64,000 nucleotides of DNA, taken from contig NZ_QYUL01000005.1 in NCBI RefSeq assembly GCF_003590795.1, positions 172,001 to 236,000 on the forward strand, read 5' to 3'. The position numbers were made by a program, and so were the translations under genes. Positions 8,283-17,080 of the stretch are shown piece by piece. The notes under the pieces are model-generated. The model was not told the origin of the DNA, ran no database searches, and saw only the letters and a list, made by a program, of their open reading frames with translations. Positions within the stretch are counted from its first letter, which is position 1. Each line of letters starts with the position of its first letter. The DNA comes from Azospirillum cavernae (GTDB lineage: Bacteria; Pseudomonadota; Alphaproteobacteria; Azospirillales; Azospirillaceae).

Positions 8283-11200
8283 GTGCAGTTCACGCGTCTC
8301 CGCCTCTCCGGCTTCAAGTCTTTCGTTGATTCAACCGAATTGGTCATCGAACCGGGCATGACCGGCATCGTCGGTCCCAACGGGTGCGGCAAGTCGAATT
8401 TGGTGGAGGCGCTGCGCTGGGTCATGGGGGAAACCTCGGCCAAGCGGATGCGCGGCGACGACATGGACGACGTCATTTTCGGCGGCACGTCCAACCGGGC
8501 GGCGCGCAATCTGGGCGAGGTGGCGTTGGCCATCGACAACCGGACGCGCACCGCCCCCGCCGGTTTCAACGAGCATGACGAGCTGGAGGTCACGCGGCGG
8601 ATCGAACGCGGCTCCGGCTCCGACTACCGCATCAACGGCAAGCTGGTGCGGGCGCGCGACGTTCAGTTGCTGTTCGCCGACAACGCGTCGGGGGCGAACT
8701 CCCCGGCGCTGGTCAGCCAGGGCAAGGTCGCGCAGATCATTTCCGCCAAGCCGCAGGACCGCCGCATGTTGCTGGAGGAGGCCGCCGGAATCACCGGCCT
8801 GCACTCCCGTCGGCACGAGGCGGAATTGCGGTTGCGAGCGGCGGAAACCAATTTGACCCGCCTCGACGACGTCATCGGGGCGATGGACACGCAACTGCAA
8901 AGCCTGAAAAAACAGGCGCGGCAAGCCGCCCGTTACCGCGCGCTGTCCGAACACATCCGCAAGGCCGAAGCGGTGCTGTGGCATCTGCGCTGGTTGGCCT
9001 GCCAAGCCGATCTGGAGCGCGCCCACGCCGCCTTCGCCAACTCGGAAGAGGCGGTGCGGGCGCTGATGCTGACGGTGACGCAGGCGACCAGCCGCCGGGC
9101 CGACGCGGCGGCGGGCCTGCCGGAGAAGCGGCAGGCGGAGGCGCAGGCCGCCGCCGCCCTGCAACGGCTGGTCATCGCCCGCGAACAGCTCGACGCCGAC
9201 GAACAGCGGGTCGCCGAACAGCAGCGCGGCTTGCAGGCGCGGTTGCGGCAGATCGCCGGGGATCTGGGCCGGGAAGAGGCACTGGCGGCGGACGCGGGCG
9301 AGGCGTTGGCCCGGCTGGAGGCCGAACGCGACCGGCTGATCGCCGCCCAGACCGACGAAGAGATGCTGGAAGAGGCGGCGCGCGACGCCGTGGTCGAGGC
9401 GCGCGAGGCGGTCGAGGATCTGGACCGGGCGTTGACCCGGCTGACCGAAGCCGTCGCCGCCGACGAGGCCCGCCGCACCGCCACCCAACGGCAGGCGAGC
9501 GAGCTGGAAACCCGCGCCGCCGGTCTGGCCAAGCGGCTCGCCGACCAACAGGCGCAACGCGCGACGCTGGAGGCCAACATCGCCGCCCGCGCCGATCTGG
9601 CCGACGCCGAATTGGCGGTCGAACTGGCCGAACAAAGGTTGGACGAGGCGCGCGAGGCGGCGGAACGGGCGGAACGGGCGAAGTCCGACGCCGAACCCGC
9701 TCAATCCCGCGCGCGCGAGGCGCTGTCCGTCGCCGAATCCGCCCGCGCGACGCTGCGCGCCGAAGAACGCGCCCTGAACGAGCTGTTGACCGCCGGGGTC
9801 AGCGAAGAGTTTCCCCCGCTGGTGGACGCGGTGACGGTGGCCCCTGGCTATGAAGGCGCGTTGGCCGCCGCGCTGGGCGACGCGCTGACCGCGCCGCTGG
9901 ACGAAGCCTCCCCGGTGCATTGGCGGCGCTTTCCGCCCTTTCAGGCGTTGCAGCCCTTTCCGGTGGGGGTTGAGCCGCTGACCGGCTGGGTCTCCGGCCC
10001 GCCCGCCGCTGGGCGGGCGCTGGCGCACATCGGCGTGGTGGAGGACGCGGCGACCGGCGCGGCCTTGGCCCCGGCGCTGGCGCCCGGTCAAATCCTGGTC
10101 AGCCGCGACGGCGGGGCGTGGCGTTGGGACGGCTTCACCGTGCAGGCGGGCGCGCCAACCGCCGCCGCCGTGCGTCTGAAGCAGCGCAACCGGCTGGCCG
10201 AACTGCGCGACGGGCTGGAACTGGCCGAGGAGCGGGTGGAGGTGGCGCGCGAGGCGCTGGACGCCGCCAAACGCGCGGTGGAAGACGCGGCGCAGGCCGA
10301 CCGCCGCGCCCGCGACGCCGTGCGGGAGGGCTTCACCGCCCTGAACGGCGCGCGCGACCGGCACGCCAAGCTGGCGCGCGAGGCCGACGCGGCGGCGTCC
10401 CGTCTGGCCTCTCTGGTCGAGGTCATCGAACGGCTGGCGGTGGACGAGCGCGAGGCCACCGCGCAGCGGGACGAGGCTTTGGCCCTGTTGGACGCGCTGC
10501 CCGACCCACGCGAGGGGCGCGAACGGGTCAACGAACAGCGCGCCGCGCTGGCCGAACGCCGGGCGCTGTTGAACGAAAAGCAAAGCGGGTTGGATCGTCT
10601 GACGCGCGAGGCCCAGACTCGCCGCCAAAGGCTGGCCGCCATCCAGGCGGAAACCGCGTCTTGGGACACCCGTTCCACCGGGGCGGATGGCCGGGTGGCG
10701 GAGTTGCGCGCGCGGGCCGACGCGGCGGAGGCCGACATCGCCCAACTGGCCGACCGTCCCGCCGCCATCGCCCTGGAACGGCAAGAATTGCAGGATCGCA
10801 CGTTCGAGGCCGACAAAGCCCGCAAACGCGCCGCCGAGGCGCTGGCCGAGGCCGAAGGGCGCTTGACCGAGATCGAAACCGCGCTCCGTCAGGCCGAATC
10901 CGGACTGGCCGACGCCCGCGAGACCCGCGCGCGCGCCGAAGCGGCGGTGGCGGGGGCGATGCAGCACCAGCAAACCCTGACGGAGCGGATCGCCGAACGG
11001 CTGGATTGCGCGCCAGAGGACACCCGCGCGGCGGCGGAGCTAGGCCCCGACGACGCGCTGCCCGACGCCGGGGCCATCGAGGCGCGGCTCGAAAAGCTGA
11101 CGCGCGAACGCGACGGCATGGGGCCGGTCAATCTGCGGGCCGAGATCGAGGCGACGGAGCTTGAGGCGCAGATCACCGGCCTGCACACCGAACGCGCTGA

Positions 11201-11744
11201 TCTGACCGCCGCCATCGCCCGGCTGCGTCAGGGCATCGCCAGCCTGAACCGCGAGGCGCGCGAACGGCTGATCGCCAGTTTCGACACGGTGAACCGCAAT
11301 TTCCAGGATCTGTTCATTCGCCTGTTCGGCGGCGGCAAGGCGCATCTGGAGCTGGTCAACGCCGAGGATCCGTTGAGCGCCGGTCTGGAAATTTACGCCA
11401 GCCCGCCGGGCAAAAAGCTGCAAGTCCTGTCGCTGCTGTCGGGCGGCGAGCAGGCCTTGACCGCGCTGTCCCTGCTGTTCGCCGTCTTCCGCTCCAACCC
11501 CGCGCCGATCTGCGTGCTGGACGAGGTGGACGCGCCGCTCGACGAATCGAACGTCGGGCGTTTCTGCGATCTGGTCGAGGACATCGCCCGCCAGGGCGAC
11601 ACCCGTTTCCTCATCATCACCCACCACCGCCTGACCATGGCGCGGGTGGACCGGCTGTTCGGTGTCACCATGGCCGAACGCGGCGTGTCGCAACTGGTCA
11701 GCGTCGATCTGCGCGCGGCGGAGGAGTTGCGCGGGGTGGCGTGA
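8283..11744 (+). CDS. smc: Chromosome segregation protein SMC
   Basis: Structural-maintenance-of-chromosomes ATPase of 1153 residues that compacts and segregates DNA as a dimer with ScpA/ScpB. Walker A is GPNGCGKSN (residues about 29-37), the Q-loop region LVSQGKVAQII follows, two long Ala/Glu/Arg-rich coiled coils (about 165-500 and 640-990) flank a hinge around 505-630, and the C-terminus carries the ABC signature LSGGEQALTALSLLF and Walker B ICVLDEVDAPLD. It starts at a GTG 18 bases after the dsbA-like stop. The coiled coils account for very long reading frames on other frames and strands, which are shadows. Confidence 0.97.
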   Translation: MQFTRLRLSGFKSFVDSTELVIEPGMTGIVGPNGCGKSNLVEALRWVMGETSAKRMRGDDMDDVIFGGTSNRAARNLGEVALAIDNRTRTAPAGFNEHDELEVTRRIERGSGSDYRINGKLVRARDVQLLFADNASGANSPALVSQGKVAQIISAKPQDRRMLLEEAAGITGLHSRRHEAELRLRAAETNLTRLDDVIGAMDTQLQSLKKQARQAARYRALSEHIRKAEAVLWHLRWLACQADLERAHAAFANSEEAVRALMLTVTQATSRRADAAAGLPEKRQAEAQAAAALQRLVIAREQLDADEQRVAEQQRGLQARLRQIAGDLGREEALAADAGEALARLEAERDRLIAAQTDEEMLEEAARDAVVEAREAVEDLDRALTRLTEAVAADEARRTATQRQASELETRAAGLAKRLADQQAQRATLEANIAARADLADAELAVELAEQRLDEAREAAERAERAKSDAEPAQSRAREALSVAESARATLRAEERALNELLTAGVSEEFPPLVDAVTVAPGYEGALAAALGDALTAPLDEASPVHWRRFPPFQALQPFPVGVEPLTGWVSGPPAAGRALAHIGVVEDAATGAALAPALAPGQILVSRDGGAWRWDGFTVQAGAPTAAAVRLKQRNRLAELRDGLELAEERVEVAREALDAAKRAVEDAAQADRRARDAVREGFTALNGARDRHAKLAREADAAASRLASLVEVIERLAVDEREATAQRDEALALLDALPDPREGRERVNEQRAALAERRALLNEKQSGLDRLTREAQTRRQRLAAIQAETASWDTRSTGADGRVAELRARADAAEADIAQLADRPAAIALERQELQDRTFEADKARKRAAEALAEAEGRLTEIETALRQAESGLADARETRARAEAAVAGAMQHQQTLTERIAERLDCAPEDTRAAAELGPDDALPDAGAIEARLEKLTRERDGMGPVNLRAEIEATELEAQITGLHTERADLTAAIARLRQGIASLNREARERLIASFDTVNRNFQDLFIRLFGGGKAHLELVNAEDPLSAGLEIYASPPGKKLQVLSLLSGGEQALTALSLLFAVFRSNPAPICVLDEVDAPLDESNVGRFCDLVEDIARQGDTRFLIITHHRLTMARVDRLFGVTMAERGVSQLVSVDLRAAEELRGVA

Positions 11745-11820
11745 GGCGCAGGCGGCTGGCGACCGCCGCCGTTCGTCGCTACAGTCGAACGGCTTATGGC
11801 GCAATCGGAGCTTTCCCCCA

Positions 11821-13002
11821 ATGTCTCTTCAACCCGCGATCATTCAATGGGGGATTTCCAGCTACAGCGGCTGGGGGGTGAACGGCCTTCACATCGCGAT
11901 CAACTGGGTTCGCGACGGCCTTTTCGCCCCGGTGTGTTCGATGCCCATCCGAACCGAAGAGCTTGCGCTGTCCCCCCTGGAATGGCGGCGGATGAGTGGC
12001 TTTCTGCGCGATTCGTCGGCGCTGTGCGAACAGCTCGCCCCCCATCCCGAGCAGGAGGTGAGCGTGTCCGTGCCCGTTCTGCGCGGCCTTGGAAACAACC
12101 TCGTCGGAAGCCGATCCATTGGGCGCGCGATTGTCAGCGGCGCGCCGACCATCGGCGTCTGTTATCTTGAGGACACCAATCTCGGGGACGAGGCGCGTGA
12201 ACGGGCCAAGGCCTATGAAGACATCCTGGCCGGATCGACCTTCGTTCAGCAGGTTCTTCAAGGGGCGGGCATCGCCTGCGCGCGCGCCGTTCTTCAAGGC
12301 GTCGATCCCACCCACTTCCATCCGGCGCCCCGTTCCGGATGGTTTCGTGACCGTTTTGTCGTGTTTTCCGGTGGAAAGCCGGAATATCGCAAGGGCCAGG
12401 ATCTTGTCCTTTTGGCGTTTCGCGCCTTCGCCCAACGACATCCAGAAGCGCTGTTGCTGACCTCGTGGCACAGCCCTTGGCCTGATTCCGCCCGTTCGCT
12501 CAGCACGAACCCGCAGATTGCGGCGGCGTCCTTTTTGGAGGATGGCCGTTTCGACGTTGTGACCTGGGCCACGAACAACGGCGTCGCCGCCGATCAAATC
12601 GTCGATCTCGGCCATGTTCCCAACGCCGACATGGCCCGCATTCTGCGGGAGGCGGATGTCGGGCTGTTCCCCAATCGGGGGGAGGGCGGCACCAACCTCG
12701 TCGCGATGGAATGCATGGCCTGCGGCGTGCCGACGATCCTGTCGGCCAACACCGGACATCTTGACCTGATTGGCGACGGCAATTGCCGCCCGCTGACCCG
12801 TCAAAATCCAGTGTCCGCCGATTTTGGCGCGCAAGGGTGGGGCGAGAGCGACGTTGAGGAAATCTTAGAAGCGCTCGAAGAGGTTTGGCGTGATCGCGAC
12901 GCCGCCCAGCGTGTTGGCTTGCATGGCGCCGCGTTCATGGAAAACCTCACCTGGCGGCGCTACGCCCAGGAAATTGGCGAGGTGGTTCGGCAGGCGCGCT
13001 GA
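11821..13002 (+). CDS. Glycosyltransferase (GT-B fold, group 1)
   Basis: A 393-residue protein with a GT4-type C-terminal domain: VFSGGKPEYRKGQDLVLLAF (residues about 180-200) and the EX7E-like region PNRGEGGTNLVAMECMACGVPTI (about 280-305), followed by a nucleotide-sugar-contacting segment. The N-terminal half (IIQWGISSYSGWGVNGLHI) is a glycine-rich acceptor-domain start. The acceptor and sugar are unknown. GGAG lies 10 bases before the ATG. It stands alone downstream of smc with no other polysaccharide genes nearby, so it may glycosylate a protein, lipid or surface glycan; the sequence does not decide. Confidence 0.85.
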   Translation: MSLQPAIIQWGISSYSGWGVNGLHIAINWVRDGLFAPVCSMPIRTEELALSPLEWRRMSGFLRDSSALCEQLAPHPEQEVSVSVPVLRGLGNNLVGSRSIGRAIVSGAPTIGVCYLEDTNLGDEARERAKAYEDILAGSTFVQQVLQGAGIACARAVLQGVDPTHFHPAPRSGWFRDRFVVFSGGKPEYRKGQDLVLLAFRAFAQRHPEALLLTSWHSPWPDSARSLSTNPQIAAASFLEDGRFDVVTWATNNGVAADQIVDLGHVPNADMARILREADVGLFPNRGEGGTNLVAMECMACGVPTILSANTGHLDLIGDGNCRPLTRQNPVSADFGAQGWGESDVEEILEALEEVWRDRDAAQRVGLHGAAFMENLTWRRYAQEIGEVVRQAR

Positions 13003-13044
13003 CGCGGGCGCGGCACCATCCCCATCGGCCCTCACGTCATCGGG

Positions 13045-13106
13045 TCAGCCGCCCCGCTTCCACATCTTATCCCCCGCGCTTCCACATCTTACCCTCCGCG
13101 TTTCCA
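13045..13106 (-). repeat. 22-bp tandem repeat of the C-terminal codons and stop
   Basis: Read on the minus strand, the last codons TGG AAA CGC GGA GGG TAA of the neighbouring gene are followed, at 22-bp periods (13106, 13084, 13062), by two further near-copies ending TAA and TGA. Because 22 is not a multiple of three, each copy encodes W-K-R-G-G-stop in a different frame. Confidence 0.8.
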
Positions 13107-14135
13107 CACGGTGGTTTCGATGAAACGGCTGGCCAGAAAGCGGTAGGTCGCCTTTTGCAGATGCTCCAACCGGGGGGAGCGCTCCATCATCACCGAATCC
13201 CAGCCCTTCAGCAGGTCTTCCCATTCCAGCAGCTTGGTGCGCAGATCGTCGCGGATCTTGCGGATGAACTGAATCGTGGCGTGAATGTCCTTCAAAGCGC
13301 CGACGATTTCGCCGGTCTGCGCGTCGGCCTGATCGAAGATCATGTCATATTCACGCAGGGGCTTCTTGATGAGGCCCTGCATCCGGTTGATCTCGCTGCA
13401 AAAAACGCGGTCGGTGCGGTACACGGTGATGAGCGTGGCGAAGTTGGTTTCCATCTTGCGGATGTGTTTGAAGCGGTCGCGCAGCGCCTCAATGTAGGAC
13501 AGCTCTTGGGCGAGATCGTCCAAGCGGTCGGTCAAATATTGCTCGGAGTCGGCCATGTTCAGCTTCAGCTTTACAGCGAGCTTTTGCAGGGCCAGCTTCA
13601 GGCGCGCCTGGGTTCCCGGATCCTCCACCAACTGATCGAGCTGGTAGGCGTCCGACACGATCATTTCGGCGCCGGTCATCGACGACACCACCTGCATCGT
13701 CAAGCGTCCCTTGGCGACGCGGCGGTGCCGGTCGTCAACCGACCAGGACGCCCGGCCATCCAGCAACTCTCCGGGGATCTGTTCCCCTGGTCGGATTTGT
13801 TTGACGTAGGCCAAACCCTGCTCGACGATCTCCAGCAACCGTTCGTCGTGGCTTCCCTGCTCGATTTGAAAGGATTCCAGAAGGGTGGGGAAGGCCAACG
13901 CCGCTTTCAGATCGCCCAACAGGATGTTGAGGACGGGATCCTTGCTGGTCGGATCGGCGCAGAAGAAGGCGCCGGGCAAACTGAACACCTTGTGCTGAAA
14001 ATCGAAATGGGTGTCCCGCATCGGCTCCGTTTGGGAATCCCCCGCAGAGCCGTTGTCAGACGAAGTGGTCGCCGTTCCGCTTTTGGCGGACGGATCGGCG
14101 GCGGATTTCGCATCGGTGTTCGAGCTGTCGGTCAT
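13089..14135 (-). CDS. Conserved hypothetical protein (helical)
   Basis: A 348-residue protein I cannot assign to a family with a known function. The first 40 residues are Ser/Thr/Asp-rich and probably disordered. The rest looks alpha-helical, with heptad-like stretches (QARLKLALQKLAVKLKL, LTDRLDDLAQELSYIEALRD) and no membrane segment or signal peptide. The start at 14135 is chosen because AAGGGAC precedes it, but spacing is short; the next ATG is residue 39. It is flanked by the glycosyltransferase (convergent) and the PuuB-like flavoprotein (same strand, 100 bases upstream). Its end is overlaid by the 22-bp repeat described separately. Confidence 0.75.
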   Translation of the reverse strand: MTDSSNTDAKSAADPSAKSGTATTSSDNGSAGDSQTEPMRDTHFDFQHKVFSLPGAFFCADPTSKDPVLNILLGDLKAALAFPTLLESFQIEQGSHDERLLEIVEQGLAYVKQIRPGEQIPGELLDGRASWSVDDRHRRVAKGRLTMQVVSSMTGAEMIVSDAYQLDQLVEDPGTQARLKLALQKLAVKLKLNMADSEQYLTDRLDDLAQELSYIEALRDRFKHIRKMETNFATLITVYRTDRVFCSEINRMQGLIKKPLREYDMIFDQADAQTGEIVGALKDIHATIQFIRKIRDDLRTKLLEWEDLLKGWDSVMMERSPRLEHLQKATYRFLASRFIETTVWKRGG

Positions 14136-14237
14136 CGTCCCTTGGGGGCGCTGGAGTGAAATTCCATCAAATTTAGCACAATCAGCGGCATGAGGTTGCA
14201 ACCTTGTTGTTGTCCCCAGCGATGACCAGTCGGCAGC

Positions 14238-15518
14238 TTACAGCAGGTCGCGCAGGCGAAACCAGAGCATAGCGAGCACCAACGCTGGCGTGCGCAGCCG
14301 TCTCCCGCCGGGGAAGGCGCGATGGGGAATGCGGGTGAAGACGTCGAAGCGTTCGGCGGTTCCCCGGATCGCCTCGGCCATCACCCGCCCGGCCATGCCC
14401 GCCAGCGCGACGCCATGGCCGGAATAGCCGTGCGCGAACAAGGTCGTCGGCGACAGCCGCCCCAACTGTGGCATCCGGTTCATGGTGATGGCGACATGGC
14501 CACCCCAGAAATGTTCGACGGCGACGTCGCTCAATTGCGGGAAGACGGCCAGCATTTTGGCCCGCATGGCCAGCTTCAATCCTGGCAAATCAATGCCGGA
14601 ATAGCTGACGCCGCCACCAAACAGCAGCCGATGATCGGACGAACGGCGGAAGTAATTCAGCGAGAAATTCAGGTCCGACACCGCGATGTTGGTGGGCAGC
14701 AACTGCGTGGCGCGCGCCTCGCCCACCGACTCGGTGGCGATCATGTAGGTGGCGACCGGCATGATGGTCGGGGCCAATCCAGGAACCAGCCCGCCGAGAT
14801 AGGCGTTGCCCGCGATCACCACGTGTTTGGCCCTCACCCGGCCATGCTCGGTCTGCGCCCAGGGTTCGGACCCGGTGTCCAGCGCGGTGACGCGGCTGTT
14901 TTCAAAGATGCGGACGCCAGCGGCGGCGGCGGCGCGGGCCAACCCCAGCGCGAAGTTCAGCGGGTGCAAATGCCCGCTGCCCTCGTCCAGCAGGCCGCCG
15001 ATGTAAGAATCGCTGCCGATGCGCGCCCGAATGCCGTCCCGGTCCAGGCGGCGCGCCCGGTCATAGCCGTAGCCGTCGCGCAATTCGCGCTCCATCTCGG
15101 CCACGTCCTTCATGTGGCGGGACTTCAAGGCGGCGTAGGCGAAGCCCCAGGTCAGATCGCAGGCCATGGCGTGGCGCTCCACCCGCTCGGCAAGCTGGGT
15201 TTTGGCTTCCTCACCGAAATCCCACAGGCGGCGGGCGTCCTCCCGCCCGACCCAGCGCTCGATCACGCTCATCGGCTTGTTGTAGCCGGTGATGATCTGC
15301 CCGCCGTTGCGGCCCGACGCGCCCCAGCCGCAAGCCTGCGCCTCCAGCACCACCACGTCATAGCCGCGCTCGGCAAGCTCCAGCGCGGTGGTCAGGCCGG
15401 TGTAGCCGCCGCCAATCACGCAGACGTCGCAGCGCAATTCCCCGGCCAAGGCGGGGTGAGTGGGGTGGGCGGCGGCGCTGGCCGCGTACCAACTGTTCAG
15501 ATAAGAGGCTTTCGGCAT
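14238..15518 (-). CDS. FAD-dependent oxidoreductase, gamma-glutamylputrescine oxidase-like
   Basis: A 426-residue DAO-family flavoprotein. The FAD motif VIGGGYTGLTTALELAERG is near residues 33-52, followed by the family's ACGWGASGRNGGQI signature and the C-terminal FAD contact FAHGYSGHGVALAG. This pattern is shared by PuuB/OrdL-type enzymes, which oxidise gamma-glutamylputrescine to the aldehyde. It is divergent from a glutamine-synthetase-like gene of the PuuA type only 166 bases away, which strengthens the assignment to polyamine or amine catabolism through gamma-glutamylation. The other steps (aldehyde dehydrogenase, hydrolase) are not in the window. Confidence 0.88.
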   Translation of the reverse strand: MPKASYLNSWYAASAAAHPTHPALAGELRCDVCVIGGGYTGLTTALELAERGYDVVVLEAQACGWGASGRNGGQIITGYNKPMSVIERWVGREDARRLWDFGEEAKTQLAERVERHAMACDLTWGFAYAALKSRHMKDVAEMERELRDGYGYDRARRLDRDGIRARIGSDSYIGGLLDEGSGHLHPLNFALGLARAAAAAGVRIFENSRVTALDTGSEPWAQTEHGRVRAKHVVIAGNAYLGGLVPGLAPTIMPVATYMIATESVGEARATQLLPTNIAVSDLNFSLNYFRRSSDHRLLFGGGVSYSGIDLPGLKLAMRAKMLAVFPQLSDVAVEHFWGGHVAITMNRMPQLGRLSPTTLFAHGYSGHGVALAGMAGRVMAEAIRGTAERFDVFTRIPHRAFPGGRRLRTPALVLAMLWFRLRDLL

Positions 15519-15684
15519 CCGGCCAGTTAGGCGTCCCGCCGCAAGCGGGTCAATGAAAAGTCGACGATTTCACAGAAGCGTCATCGGAACCCTCTGGCGC
15601 GGTCCCCTGAAACGGCGTCATAGTGTCGCTGTCGATCACAGCACGGAGGGGGCTGCCCATTGCCCGGTGCGGTCCGCCAATCTC

Positions 15685-17028
15685 ATGGGTTTTATGGAAG
15701 ACTTCATCAAAAAAAACCGTATCACTGAAGTCGAATGTCTTGTGCCCGACATTTCGGGCATCGCGCGGGGCAAGATCGTGCCCGCCGACAAGTTTCTCCG
15801 CATCTTGCGCGACCGTGGCTTGCGTCTTCCCGAAGCGATTTTCGTCCAGACCGTGACCGGCGAATTCGCCGAGGATGAAGACATCACCTCGGATGAAAAT
15901 TCCGACATCTACATGATCCCGGACGAACGGACGATCCGCTTCGTTCCCTGGTACGAGGAGCCGACGGCTCAGGTCATCGTCGATTGCGTCTACGCCGACA
16001 GCCGTCCAGTGGACATGTCGCCCCGCCATGTGCTCAAGCGCGTGCTGTCCCTGTATGAGGAGCGCGGCTGGAAGCCACAGGTGGCGCCGGAGCTTGAGTT
16101 TTTCCTGGTCCAGGTCAACAAGGATCCCGATTACCCGCTGGTGCCGCCGATTGGCCGCAACGGGCGGATGGAAAGCGGGCGGCAGGCCTTCGGCATCGAC
16201 GCCGTCAACGAATTCGACCCGATTTTCGAAGCCGTCTATGATTACTGCGAAAAGCAGGACATCGACATCGACACCCTGACGCACGAGGCCGGGGCGGCGC
16301 AGATCGAAATCAACTTCAACCATGGCGACGCGCTGGAACTGGCCGATCAGGCGTTCCTGTTCAAGCGCACGGCGCGCGAGGCGGCGATCCGCCACAACAT
16401 CTACGCCACCTTCATGGCCAAGCCGATGCAGGGCGAGCCGGGCAGCGCCATGCACATCCACCAATCGGTGGTGGACGCCGACACCGGGCGCAACCTGTTT
16501 TCCAACCCCGATGGGACGGACAGCGCGCTGTTCATGGCCCACATCGCCGGGCTGCAAAAATATCTGCCCTACGCGATGCCGCTGCTGGCCCCGAACGTGA
16601 ATTCCTATCGCCGTTTGGTGCCGAACTCCGACGCGCCGATCAACGTGCATTGGGGGCGTGACAACCGCACGACGGGTCTGCGCGTGCCGGTGTCGCAGCC
16701 CGACGCCCGCCGGGTGGAAAACCGGGTGGCCGGGGCCGACGCCAACCCCTATTTGGCCATCGCCGCGTCGCTCGCTTGCGGCTACATCGGCATGACGCAG
16801 AACATGGAGCCGAACGACCCGATCAAGGGATCGGCCTACCGTTTGGCCTTCACCCTGCCGCGCCACCAGAGCGAGGCGCTGACCAAGTTCAACGCCTGCA
16901 AGCCGCTGAAGGAAATTCTGGGCGAACGCTTCATCGACGCCGTCACCTGCGTGAAGGAGGCGGAATACAAGGCGTACAACCGGGTCATCAGCTCCTGGGA
17001 GCGGGAGAACCTGTTGTTGAACGTGTGA
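15685..17028 (+). CDS. Glutamine synthetase family protein, gamma-glutamylpolyamine synthetase (PuuA)-like
   Basis: ATP-dependent ligase of the glutamine synthetase superfamily, 447 residues. The beta-grasp N-domain (VECLVPDISGIARGK) is followed by the catalytic domain with APELEFFL, EAGAAQIEINF, GSAMHIHQSV and NRTTGLRVP-type substrate contacts, all typical of GlnA-like enzymes that attach glutamate to amines rather than to ammonia. The adenylylation-site region of housekeeping GlnA is absent. The divergent PuuB-like flavoprotein supports a role in putrescine or other amine breakdown. Start choice is uncertain: ATG 15685 has no good ribosome-binding site, while GTG 15667 lies 14 bases after GGAGGGGG. 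Confidence 0.88.
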   Translation: MGFMEDFIKKNRITEVECLVPDISGIARGKIVPADKFLRILRDRGLRLPEAIFVQTVTGEFAEDEDITSDENSDIYMIPDERTIRFVPWYEEPTAQVIVDCVYADSRPVDMSPRHVLKRVLSLYEERGWKPQVAPELEFFLVQVNKDPDYPLVPPIGRNGRMESGRQAFGIDAVNEFDPIFEAVYDYCEKQDIDIDTLTHEAGAAQIEINFNHGDALELADQAFLFKRTAREAAIRHNIYATFMAKPMQGEPGSAMHIHQSVVDADTGRNLFSNPDGTDSALFMAHIAGLQKYLPYAMPLLAPNVNSYRRLVPNSDAPINVHWGRDNRTTGLRVPVSQPDARRVENRVAGADANPYLAIAASLACGYIGMTQNMEPNDPIKGSAYRLAFTLPRHQSEALTKFNACKPLKEILGERFIDAVTCVKEAEYKAYNRVISSWERENLLLNV

Positions 17029-17042
17029 TTGAAGGGAAGGGC

Positions 17043-17062
17043 GGGGGCGGCGCGCCGCCCCC
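17043..17062. terminator. GC hairpin between convergent genes
   Basis: A perfect 20-base palindrome of GGGGGCGGC and GCCGCCCCC with a minimal loop lies 14 bases after the ligase stop and 18 bases before the stop of the convergent gene. It has no T-run, so termination efficiency is uncertain. Confidence 0.5.
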
Positions 17063-17080
17063 GTTCCGTCACCCTTCGCT

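Noticed and set aside
8331..10973. 880-residue open frame on the minus strand opposite smc
   Set aside because: It is Gly/Arg/Gln-rich without any domain, and lies antisense to a certain gene. It is a by-product of high GC and the coiled-coil codons.
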